This document shows, piece after piece, positions 6,835 through 13,668 of a stretch of 14,843 nt of DNA. Position numbers and translations under genes: made by a program. A model generated the notes under the pieces. It worked only from the letters and a program-made list of their open reading frames with translations, made no database searches and had not been told where the DNA came from. The stretch comes from Sutterella sp. Its GTDB lineage: Bacteria; Pseudomonadota; Gammaproteobacteria; Burkholderiales; Burkholderiaceae_F. Within the stretch, counting starts at the first letter, position 1, and each line of letters opens with the position of its first letter. The stretch is taken from contig DYCH01000017.1 in the NCBI GenBank assembly GCA_019418235.1, forward strand, positions 45,958 through 60,800, in the 5' to 3' direction.

Positions 6835-6863
6835 ACTATAACCAATTGATTTTTATAGGTTAA
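6835..6863 (-). promoter_or_regulatory. Candidate promoter of porin 2
   Basis: On the minus strand -35-like TTAACC (6863-6858) and -10-like TATAGT (6840-6835) are spaced by 17 bp. The predicted start near 6828 would give a leader of almost 150 nt, containing the paired arms at 6702-6768. Other weak boxes exist closer to the gene, so this is tentative. Confidence 0.4.
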
Positions 6864-6904
6864 TTTCGCCATATTTTTAGTGTTTTTATTGTGTCATTTT
6901 TACA

Positions 6905-6953
6905 ACAAACAACAAAACGAGCCCACAGAACCTGCAGATCCTATGAGCTCGTT
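6905..6953 (-). terminator. Rho-independent terminator of porin 3
   Basis: On the minus strand AACGAGCTCATAG (6953-6941) pairs with CTGTGGGCTCGTT (6928-6916), a 13-bp stem with two U-G wobbles that form only in this strand, followed by TTGTTGTTTG. A weaker inverted repeat, GGCAG (6972-6976) with CTGCC (6991-6995), lies between it and the stop codon. Confidence 0.8.
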
Positions 6954-7005
6954 ATCAACTAACTAAATTTTGGCAGAAGGTAGTAGTAAACTGCCCAAAC
7001 TTAGA

Positions 7006-8148
7006 TTAGAAGTAGTGGGCCATACCCATGACAGCCTTGATGGATTCGTATTCAGCCTTTTCGCCAGATTCCATCTTCGTGTAGCCAGCACCAGCGTAAA
7101 CCTTGGTTTGCTTGCTCAACGGGTAGTAGTACATAGCGGCAGCGTTGTAACCTTCATATTCGAAGTTAGCGCCTTCAGCCTTGTCTTCACCGTCACCATA
7201 AGCGAGGCCAACCGTCCAGTTACCGCCCCAAGCCGGGATATCAGCACCGAACGTTACGCTGTAACCTTCGAATTCATCACGACCGTCAACACCGACTTCC
7301 TTCAACAAACCAACAGTGTTTGCATCCTTGTAGTATTGAGCGGCCAACTTAACATTGGCAACACCAAAGTCATAATTCGTACCAACGCTGACCGTAACTT
7401 CGTCTTCAGGTTCAGAAACTTCACCAGTAACGGCATCAACGGATGCTTCATTCTTATAGCTCACAACCATACCAGCACCGAAAGCACCGTTAGCATAGTT
7501 CAAACCTAAAGCTGCCGGACGGTTATCCTTAGATTGGTTGTCGAAATACTTGGTCGTGTCGTCAGTGTACTGATCCTTGTCGTGGTCGTCTGTAATACCC
7601 GTACCGAAGGAGTATTCAGCATAAGCCGTGAAACCAGCAATCGTCGGAGACTTATAAGCAACACGGTTAGCAACACGAGCTTGAGACACCATGAAGCCAG
7701 AACCAGCTGCCATATCAGCACCAGCACCCGTACCGAAAGCTACGTAGTTGCCAGCCCAGAAGTTCGTAGCACCACCATCAGACCACATGGAACCGACCTT
7801 ACCAGCATAAACCGTACCATAGTCGGTCTTAGCCCAAAGAACAGATTCACGATCGAAACCGCCGTCGAATGCCTTACCAGAATCAACCAACAACTTCGTT
7901 TCGAGGTTAAAACCAACCGTCAAGCCTTCAGAAATTTGTTCAGAACCCTTGATACCAACACGGCTCGTCGTAGAAAGACCAGATTCCAAACCCCAGGAGG
8001 TGCCTTCAGTCACAACACCAGCTTCCGTGGTCTTTTCGTAGTCATTCATAAGGAGACCGGTATCGACACGACCGTAAAGGGTCACATCAGCCATAGCGGA
8101 GCCAGCAAATGCGCTCATGAGAGCAACAGCAGCTAAAGTCTTTTTCAT
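7006..8148 (-). CDS. Porin 3: outer-membrane trimeric porin, possible phase-variable promoter
   Basis: A 380-aa neisserial-type porin. The start at 8148 is chosen because it gives a clean signal peptide, MKKTLAAVALMSAFAGSAMA, with cleavage after AMA, and has AAAGGA 9 nt upstream; the frame stays open to a TTG at 8190 without a ribosome-binding site. The mature chain starts DVTLYGRVDTG and ends VMGMAHYF with the terminal Phe. The segment RVGIKGSEQISEGLTVGFNLETKLLVDSGKAFD is shared almost word for word with porin 2 (GFKGTEQISDGLTVGFQLETQFDADTG in that protein), supporting recent paralogy, while the surface loops differ strongly. It is a single-gene unit. A run of 9 G in its promoter region is the notable regulatory feature. 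Substrate unknown. Confidence 0.93.
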   Translation of the reverse strand: MKKTLAAVALMSAFAGSAMADVTLYGRVDTGLLMNDYEKTTEAGVVTEGTSWGLESGLSTTSRVGIKGSEQISEGLTVGFNLETKLLVDSGKAFDGGFDRESVLWAKTDYGTVYAGKVGSMWSDGGATNFWAGNYVAFGTGAGADMAAGSGFMVSQARVANRVAYKSPTIAGFTAYAEYSFGTGITDDHDKDQYTDDTTKYFDNQSKDNRPAALGLNYANGAFGAGMVVSYKNEASVDAVTGEVSEPEDEVTVSVGTNYDFGVANVKLAAQYYKDANTVGLLKEVGVDGRDEFEGYSVTFGADIPAWGGNWTVGLAYGDGEDKAEGANFEYEGYNAAAMYYYPLSKQTKVYAGAGYTKMESGEKAEYESIKAVMGMAHYF

Positions 8149-8160
8149 GATATTTTTTCC

Positions 8161-8172
8161 TTTGTATAAGAA
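8161..8172 (-). repeat. 12-bp leader element shared with porin 2 (copy 2)
   Basis: TTCTTATACAAA on the minus strand, identical to 6694-6705, again immediately before the ribosome-binding site. Here the following bases GGAAAAAATATC differ from the porin 2 leader. Confidence 0.6.
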
Positions 8173-8223
8173 GTGAATAACTGAGAGCAAAGGTAGTTAA
8201 AAGCTTCAGTGATTCTGTTAGGC

Positions 8224-8255
8224 ATTGTGCGCCATGCCCCCCCCCGTTATGTCAA
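8224..8255 (-). promoter_or_regulatory. Porin 3 promoter with G9 tract in the spacer
   Basis: On the minus strand a perfect -35 TTGACA (8255-8250) is followed by TAAC, then nine G (8245-8237), then CATGGCG and a -10-like CACAAT (8229-8224). The spacer is 20 bp, too long for good sigma-70 activity; loss of two or three G would give 17-18 bp. This is the layout of the phase-variable porA promoter of Neisseria meningitidis, in which a poly-G run between -35 and -10 changes length by slippage. Phase variation here is inferred; the -10 matches only 4 of 6 bases. Confidence 0.55.
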
Positions 8256-8488
8256 ATACAACTTCAATAATCCCCTCAATTGCGTATCATTTTTACAACA
8301 AAAGGTCATTTTTTGGTGAATTTTGGCTATCTCGCCCACCCCAATGTGAAATTTTCTTTCCCAAATCAATCCTCTTCTTTTGACTCAATATTTCCTCTTT
8401 CTTTGGGTGATTTTTCTCAATCAAAAATCCCCGTCCGCTTTGGGCTAAAATTAGGAATTTGTGAATAATTTCTATTACTGAGACCGCC
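8256..8488. other. Divergent intergenic region without a recognisable gene
   Basis: This lies between the porin 3 promoter (leftward) and the beta-propeller gene (rightward). It is AT-rich, with a pyrimidine-rich stretch around 8350-8400 on the plus strand. The rightward operon must start here. A TAAAAT at 8446-8451 could be a -10, but I find no convincing -35 at the right distance. Two short open frames on opposite strands have no start signal or recognisable content. Confidence 0.5.
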
Positions 8489-9163
8489 ATGCCACTCGTG
8501 ATTGACAGCAAAGAAGGCAGTTTTCGACTCAACTACCTCTTCAATCGCATTGAACGTAGTTTGGATAATCGAGAAAACTGGCACATCTTCTATCAAGATG
8601 AAACCGATCCTTTGGGCACCCTTTTTGGATTGACGGTGCACCGTGACAAGCTCTATGTGGTGACGAGCTTAGGCGTTTATGCCTCTGACTTAAACGAGCC
8701 CTCTTTTGAACGAGCTTGCCCCCAACGTAAGGGCGAGGACTACGTGGACATTGAAAGCTTTGGCAATATGCTCTACGCCTGCACCAATAAAGGCATCTAT
8801 CAAGCGGCGTCCGGCGCTCGTTGGCGTCTGAAATACGACGGCACCACCTGCGGTCACTTCTTCTCACTTTTAACGTTTAATGGCGCGCTTTTAACGGCTT
8901 GTGAAAAAGGCATTTACGTTGCCTCTCAAGAAGGTCGTTTCTGGCATCCCCGCTACACGGGTAAAGACTTTGGAATGTTTGTAGCGATTGACGCACGAGA
9001 CGGCGTTTTGTATGCGCAAACCAATAAAGGCTTTTGCGTGAGTCACGACAACGGTCAACACTGGGAAACGCACCCGCGTTTGATGGGCCCGTGGACCAAT
9101 GCCATGGGTGGCTCCATGATTTTTGAGCCACGCGCTCCTAAAAAGCGCCCTTATAACGATTAA
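8489..9163 (+). CDS. Small beta-propeller-like (Asp-box) protein, function unknown
   Basis: A 224-aa protein without signal peptide or membrane segment, so probably cytoplasmic. Four blade-like repeats recur every 39-40 residues: LYVVTSLGVYAS (55-66), LYACTNKGIYQA (95-106), LLTACEKGIYVA (134-145) and LYAQTNKGFCVS (174-185). The last runs into SHDNGQHW (185-192), a classical Asp-box (BNR) motif; ASGARW and QEGRFW are degenerate versions in earlier blades. Asp-boxes occur in sialidases, Ycf48-type assembly factors and other propellers, but no catalytic residues of a sialidase are evident. Four repeats are few for a closed propeller, so it may dimerise or form a partial one. The ATG at 8489 is the only usable start after the in-frame TGA at 8462; the ribosome-binding site is weak. 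Placed 33 bp before rph, it is likely co-transcribed. Confidence 0.75.
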   Translation: MPLVIDSKEGSFRLNYLFNRIERSLDNRENWHIFYQDETDPLGTLFGLTVHRDKLYVVTSLGVYASDLNEPSFERACPQRKGEDYVDIESFGNMLYACTNKGIYQAASGARWRLKYDGTTCGHFFSLLTFNGALLTACEKGIYVASQEGRFWHPRYTGKDFGMFVAIDARDGVLYAQTNKGFCVSHDNGQHWETHPRLMGPWTNAMGGSMIFEPRAPKKRPYND

Positions 9164-9196
9164 TACCCCATACTGATTTTTTTAAGAGGCAACACC

Positions 9197-9916
9197 ATGT
9201 TAGAACGCTCTTACGGTCGTCAAACGAACGAAATGCGACCCGTGCGCATTACCACTCACTACACCAAGCATGCCGAAGGCTCTGTCTTGATCGAAGTGGG
9301 CGAAACAAAAGTGATTTGCACGGCCTCTGTCACTGAAGGCGTGCCTCGTTTTATGAAAGATAAGGCCGAAGGATGGGTGACGGCCGAATACGGTCTTTTG
9401 CCTCGTGCAACGCACACGCGTTGCGATCGTGAAGCCGCTAAGGGCAAGCAATCGGGGCGCACGCAAGAAATTCAACGCTTAATCGGTCGCTCTTTGCGCG
9501 CCATTGTTGATCGCACCAAGATGCTGGGCTTCACGATTCACTTGGACTGTGATGTGATTCAAGCCGATGGCGGCACGCGTTGCGCCTCCATTACGGGCGC
9601 TTGGGTGGCATTATCCTTGGCCGTTCAAACGATGTTGGATAAAGGTCAAATTTCTGAATCTCCGATTAAAGGTCATGTTGCTGCGATCAGCGCCGGTATC
9701 TATGACGGCACGCCCGTGGTAGATTTGGATTACGTTGAAGACAGCCACTGCGGTACCGACATGAATTTTGTGATGACATCTGACGCGCGTTTCGTTGAAA
9801 TTCAAGGCACGGCCGAAGGCGAACCCTTTAGCCAAGAGGAAATGAACACCATGACGCAATTGGCTAAAGACGCTATTACTCAACTCATTGACGCTCAACG
9901 CCAAGCGCTCGCCTAA
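9197..9916 (+). CDS. rph: Ribonuclease PH
   Basis: A 239-aa phosphorolytic 3'-5' exoribonuclease that trims tRNA 3' ends (and other structured RNA 3' ends) with phosphate, releasing nucleoside diphosphates; it forms a hexameric ring in the cytoplasm. The sequence shows the family hallmarks: SYGRQTNEMRPVRI at the N-terminus, AEYGLLPRATHTR (63-75), GRTQEIQRLIGRSLRA (87-102), the phosphate-binding GGTR (125-128) and the acidic metal site VVDLDYVEDS (174-183). Length equals the usual 238-240 aa and nothing is truncated, unlike the frameshifted rph of E. coli K-12. AGAGG lies 8 nt before the ATG. It is followed after 14 bp by rdgB; the order rph-rdgB-hemW is common in Burkholderiales. Confidence 0.97.
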   Translation: MLERSYGRQTNEMRPVRITTHYTKHAEGSVLIEVGETKVICTASVTEGVPRFMKDKAEGWVTAEYGLLPRATHTRCDREAAKGKQSGRTQEIQRLIGRSLRAIVDRTKMLGFTIHLDCDVIQADGGTRCASITGAWVALSLAVQTMLDKGQISESPIKGHVAAISAGIYDGTPVVDLDYVEDSHCGTDMNFVMTSDARFVEIQGTAEGEPFSQEEMNTMTQLAKDAITQLIDAQRQALA

Positions 9917-9930
9917 AGGACAAAATCGCC

Positions 9931-10524
9931 ATGAAAATCGTTTTAGCCAGCAACAATAAGGGCAAACTTCGCGAATTCAATCGCCTCCTTCAACCCTTAA
10001 ATGTCGAAGTGCATCCTCAAGGCGAATTTAACGTCCCGTCGGCGCCCGAACCCTACGGCACGTTCTTGGAAAACTGTTTAACCAAAGCCCGTCACGCGGC
10101 TCGCGAAACGGGGTTACCGGCCATTGCGGACGACTCCGGTATTTGCGTTGAAGCTTTGGGTGGATTACCGGGCGTTCTTTCTGCTCGATTTGCAGGCGAG
10201 CCTTCAGATGACGCAAAAAACAACGCCCTTTTGATTGAGAAACTTAAAAACGAAACGAACCGCAACGCTCACTACACATGCGTTTTGGTGGCCGTGCGTC
10301 ACCCTGACGATCCCGAGCCCATCATTGCCGAAGGCCGTTGGTACGGCGAAGTCATTGATGAGCCCAAGGGTGACGGTGGCTTCGGTTACGACCCCTATTT
10401 CTTCTTGCCGAGTCATCAAAAAACGGCAGCAGAATTGTCGTTAGAAGAAAAAAATGCCATCAGCCATCGCGGTCTTGCCATGGTGAAATTGATTGAAGAG
10501 ATGAAGCGTCGTTGGGCTTTATGA
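9931..10524 (+). CDS. rdgB: XTP/dITP diphosphatase (RdgB/HAM1 family)
   Basis: A 197-aa house-cleaning enzyme that hydrolyses dITP, ITP and XTP to monophosphates and pyrophosphate, keeping deaminated purines out of DNA and RNA. The diagnostic motifs are present: LASNNKGKLREF (5-16) for triphosphate binding, AIADDSGICVEALGG (65-78) with catalytic Asp68, the FGYDP (151-155) base-recognition motif, and ISHRG (177-181) near the C-terminus. Length is normal for the family (about 197 in E. coli). AAAGGA precedes the ATG by 10 nt. The stop codon TGA overlaps the hemW ATG (ATGA at 10521-10524), indicating translational coupling. Confidence 0.97.
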   Translation: MKIVLASNNKGKLREFNRLLQPLNVEVHPQGEFNVPSAPEPYGTFLENCLTKARHAARETGLPAIADDSGICVEALGGLPGVLSARFAGEPSDDAKNNALLIEKLKNETNRNAHYTCVLVAVRHPDDPEPIIAEGRWYGEVIDEPKGDGGFGYDPYFFLPSHQKTAAELSLEEKNAISHRGLAMVKLIEEMKRRWAL

Positions 10525-11672
10525 TCGCCAAAGACATTCCTCTTTCGCTTTACGTTCACTGGCCTTGGTGCGTAAGGAAGTGCCCTTATTGCGACTTTAA
10601 TTCGCACGCACTACCAATGTGCCAAAGTGAGGCGACGGCCGCTTACATGAAGGCCCTTGTTGCCGACATGAAAAGAAGTCTAACGCTCGTGGGTGACCGA
10701 CCACTGCAAAGCATTTTCATTGGTGGTGGCACACCCTCTTTGATTGCGCCCACGGCGCTTGAGCATTTCTTAGACGAAGTCGCAAAGACCTATTCGTTGG
10801 CCTCAGACATTGAAATCACAATGGAAGCCAACCCCGGCACGATTGATGCCGAGCACTTTCATGCCTACCGTCAAGCCGGTGTCAATCGCCTCTCCATGGG
10901 CGTGCAAAGTTTTAGCGATGAAAAATTGTCTGCATTGGGAAGAATTCACAATCGAAGTGATGCTTGGAAAGCGATCGAAATCGTTCACCAGAACTTTGAT
11001 AACTTCAATTTGGATGTGATGTATGCTTTGCCCTCTCAAACGCTTCCAGAGCTCATTTTTGACCTCACAGAGGCATTGAAAGCCAAGAGCACGCATTTAT
11101 CGTTCTATCAACTCACGATTGAACCCAATACGGTCTTTGCCAAAAAGACGCCCGAGAATTTACCCGACGACGATCTTTGCGCTCAAATGCAAGAGACGGT
11201 TGTGAGTACCCTTGAGGTTCATGGCTTTGAACATTATGAGATTTCAGGTTATGCAAAGCCCAATCGTCGCTGTCGTCATAACCTCAATTACTGGCAGTTT
11301 GGTGACTACATCGCTTGTGGCGCCGGTGCTCACAGCAAAATCACAACGCAAGACGGTCAAATCTTAAGAGAAGTTCGCTACAGCCAACCTGAGAGCTTCA
11401 TCCGCCACGCATTAGACGACTCTGCCATTGCTCAGACACGCATGGTTGAGAAAAATGAACAGGCCTTCGAATTCATGCTCAATGCCCTTCGACTCAAAGA
11501 AGGTGTTAGCATTGATACATTGTTACAAAGAACCGATCTGACATTAGAAGACATTGCAGAGCCTTTGAAGAAAGCACAAAGCTTAAAACTGATGTCCGAT
11601 CCGTTAGAGCGCATTGTTGCGACACCCGTTGGCTGGAATTATCTCTCCGATCTTCAAGAGTTATTCCTTTAA
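10521..11672 (+). CDS. hemW: HemW, radical-SAM heme chaperone (HemN-like)
   Basis: A 383-aa cytoplasmic radical-SAM protein. The cluster motif CVRKCPYCDF (Cys17, Cys21, Cys24) is followed by Phe26, where true coproporphyrinogen dehydrogenase HemN has a further Cys; this and HNLNYW (253-258) point to HemW, which binds heme and delivers it to respiratory enzymes, not to HemN. Other motifs are FIGGGTPSL (66-74), EANPGT (102-107) and MGVQSF (126-131). The ATG at 10521 is preferred over an upstream TTG at 10512 because it forms the ATGA overlap with rdgB and gives the usual N-terminus IPLSLYVHWPWC. Length is typical (about 380). Its place after rdgB is standard; many genomes annotate it as hemN. 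Confidence 0.94.
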   Translation: MIAKDIPLSLYVHWPWCVRKCPYCDFNSHALPMCQSEATAAYMKALVADMKRSLTLVGDRPLQSIFIGGGTPSLIAPTALEHFLDEVAKTYSLASDIEITMEANPGTIDAEHFHAYRQAGVNRLSMGVQSFSDEKLSALGRIHNRSDAWKAIEIVHQNFDNFNLDVMYALPSQTLPELIFDLTEALKAKSTHLSFYQLTIEPNTVFAKKTPENLPDDDLCAQMQETVVSTLEVHGFEHYEISGYAKPNRRCRHNLNYWQFGDYIACGAGAHSKITTQDGQILREVRYSQPESFIRHALDDSAIAQTRMVEKNEQAFEFMLNALRLKEGVSIDTLLQRTDLTLEDIAEPLKKAQSLKLMSDPLERIVATPVGWNYLSDLQELFL

Positions 11673-11712
11673 TCGGTCTCGCTCCAAGCGACTCAAAGGA
11701 ATATAAGAATTA

Positions 11713-13371
11713 ATGCATCCCGTCATCCAATTACTCGGTGGCATTGCCCTATTACTTTGGGGCACTTACATGGTCAAAACCGGCATGTTGCGCACATTCG
11801 GTTTGACCTTGCGTGATGTTCTGTCTCGTCAACTCAAAAACCGTTTTAAGGGCTTTTTCGCAGGCTTTTGTCTCTCGAGTCTTTTGCAAAGTTCAACCGC
11901 TGCCACCCTTTTGGTTGCGGGTCTCCAATCCGAAGGCGTGGTGACAACGGCCATTGGTTTAAGTGCCATCATGGGGGCGGACTTAGGGAGCGCTTTCGTT
12001 GCGCGTGTTTTGAGTTTTAATCTTTCGGCGTACGCTCCTTTTTTAATCATTGCCGGTGCCTTCTTGTTCTTTTACAAAACGCCTCGCAAGCGCATTGGTC
12101 AATTTGGACGCGTTTTGATCGGTTTGGGCTTTGTGATGACGGCGCTTGCACAAATCATTGCCTCCACTCAACCACTTCGCAACAGCACGGAGTTTTTCCC
12201 CGTCTTTCAAATGTTTGCCGATATGCCCCTGCTTGCGATGCTCGCAGGTGGCTTATTAGCGCTTGGTTGTTTTTCAAGTCTGGCTGCCGTTGTCATCACG
12301 CAAGGCCTTTTAACCGCAGGCGTATTGCCTGCTTACACGGCTCTTTGGGTGGTTTTAGGTGCCAATATTGAAAGTACGATTTTGGCCGTTATTACGACAC
12401 TTCCCGCAGGTTACGCCGGTCGACGCGGACCCACTGTCAATGGCATCTATCGCCTCTGCTATATCTTCTTTGGTGCTATTTGTCTTACATTCATTCCCGC
12501 TTTATCGACCACATTTGCCCAATTGCCGGACTCGGCCATTTATTTCCATTTGGCCTTTAATACTGTCGGTGGTTTAATCGGTTTGTGTCTTATTGCTCCC
12601 ATGGCACAGCTTGCTGAAAGAATCTTGCCGACTCCCAAAGAACTCACTGCAGTACCGATGGCCGCGAAAAATCTTTTTGTGAAAGAAAACTTTATTTCAC
12701 CTGCTGTTTCCCTTCGAATTACGCGAAAAGAAATCTGTCAAAGCATTCAAGAAGTGCAGGCGTTTTGGCATGAAATTGAGGACCTTTTAAGACGCAACCC
12801 GGAAGAAGGGCAAATTCTTCAGTTGCTTGATCGCGAAAGCTATATTCGTCAACACTGCGAATCGGTGAGTCTATTTCTCTCACGCGTCATTCAAGAACCT
12901 TTAAACCAAACTGAGGCGATTACTTGGCAAAACCTCAAGAGCATTAACGGGTCACTGAAATTGACGCTCTCCGTTATGGATCGTGTGATTGAAGTGCTTC
13001 GAGAACAAAAGTGCAGCAAAAATAAAGAATTTAGTCCCATTGGGCTTAAGGAACTTCTGGCTTATCACGAGCGTGTCACGAAGTGCCTGAGCATTTTGCG
13101 TGTCATTATCGAAACGGAAAACGAAGGGCAACGCACAGACTTGGTCAAGCTCTTAAGAGAAGAACGCAATAATGCGTTAAAGGGCGGTTTGGCCTTAACG
13201 CAAACGCATATGGAGCGTGTTGCCATCGGCATTACAAGCGCCATTGAAACAAGCGCCCTTCACCTTGAATTGCAATCCTTATTTAACCGCCTCTGCGGCA
13301 CGATCTATAGCGCTGTGAGCACGGAAATGGATGTCACGGACATGGCGAGTTACCTCGCCAAAAAAGAATAA
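11713..13371 (+). CDS. Na/Pi-cotransporter family protein with C-terminal PhoU-like domain
   Basis: A 552-aa inner-membrane protein. Residues 1-305 contain about eight hydrophobic segments of the Na/Pi-cotransporter II (PF02690) type. The first family repeat has the hallmark LLQSSTAATLLVAG (QSSTA at 59-63) and GADLGSA (88-94); the second has GCFSSLAAVV (185-194) in place of the canonical QSS motif, then GANIEST (216-222) and HLAFNTVGGLIGL (279-291). Residues from about 330 to 545 are soluble and helical, like the PhoU-type bundle of the NptA/YjbB family. The likely role is sodium-coupled phosphate transport or export controlling internal phosphate; direction is not deducible. It begins 40 bp after hemW, with AAAGGA about 13 nt before the ATG. 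Its stop codon overlaps the terminator tract of the convergent tRNA. Confidence 0.88.
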   Translation: MHPVIQLLGGIALLLWGTYMVKTGMLRTFGLTLRDVLSRQLKNRFKGFFAGFCLSSLLQSSTAATLLVAGLQSEGVVTTAIGLSAIMGADLGSAFVARVLSFNLSAYAPFLIIAGAFLFFYKTPRKRIGQFGRVLIGLGFVMTALAQIIASTQPLRNSTEFFPVFQMFADMPLLAMLAGGLLALGCFSSLAAVVITQGLLTAGVLPAYTALWVVLGANIESTILAVITTLPAGYAGRRGPTVNGIYRLCYIFFGAICLTFIPALSTTFAQLPDSAIYFHLAFNTVGGLIGLCLIAPMAQLAERILPTPKELTAVPMAAKNLFVKENFISPAVSLRITRKEICQSIQEVQAFWHEIEDLLRRNPEEGQILQLLDRESYIRQHCESVSLFLSRVIQEPLNQTEAITWQNLKSINGSLKLTLSVMDRVIEVLREQKCSKNKEFSPIGLKELLAYHERVTKCLSILRVIIETENEGQRTDLVKLLREERNNALKGGLALTQTHMERVAIGITSAIETSALHLELQSLFNRLCGTIYSAVSTEMDVTDMASYLAKKE

Positions 13372-13396
13372 AAAAAGAGACCAGACAACTGATCTC
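13370..13396 (-). terminator. Rho-independent terminator of tRNA-Pro
   Basis: On the minus strand GAGATCAG (13396-13389) pairs with CTGGTCTC (13384-13377) around TTGT, an 8-bp stem with one U-G wobble, followed by seven U (13376-13370). It begins 14 nt after the tRNA CCA end. The U-tract overlaps the TAA of the convergent transporter gene. In the plus strand the stem has a C-A mismatch and no U-run, so it would work poorly there. Confidence 0.82.
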
Positions 13397-13409
13397 CATT
13401 TTGAACTGA

Positions 13410-13487
<78 letters not shown>

Positions 13488-13501
13488 CATCAAGGATGAG
13501 A

Positions 13502-13530
13502 ATATTACACGAAAGTTTCCCTATTTTCAA
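13502..13530 (-). promoter_or_regulatory. Promoter of tRNA-Pro
   Basis: On the minus strand -35 TTGAAA (13530-13525) and -10 TAATAT (13507-13502) have exactly 17 bp between them. Initiation would fall a few nt before the tRNA 5' end at 13486. The MerR terminator upstream makes a separate promoter necessary. Confidence 0.65.
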
Positions 13531-13616
13531 ACCCTTCCCCTCTATCTGTATTCCCCACTCAATCAACAATATCTATGCATTTGTTTTTATTGACTTTTAT
13601 TTAAATTCCAAGTAAT

Positions 13617-13646
13617 AAAAAAGAGGACTGACTTTCGCCAATCCTC
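13617..13646 (-). terminator. Rho-independent terminator of the MerR-family gene
   Basis: On the minus strand GAGGATTGGC (13646-13637) pairs with GTCAGTCCTC (13632-13623) around a GAAA tetraloop, a 10-bp stem with two wobbles, followed by six U (13622-13617). It lies about 23 nt after the stop codon. Confidence 0.88.
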
Positions 13647-13668
13647 CCTTTTTCAAACGCTTATCGTT

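Noticed and set aside
8149..8190. Longer porin 3 reading from a TTG at 8190
   Set aside because: It would bury the standard MKKTLAAVAL signal peptide behind 14 residues; AAAGGA sits 9 nt before the ATG at 8148.
8280..8532. Short open frames on both strands in the porin 3/beta-propeller intergenic region
   Set aside because: No ribosome-binding sites, biased composition from a pyrimidine-rich stretch, and no recognisable domains.
10512..10520. HemW start at TTG 10512
   Set aside because: The ATG at 10521 overlaps the rdgB stop as ATGA and gives the family's usual N-terminus.
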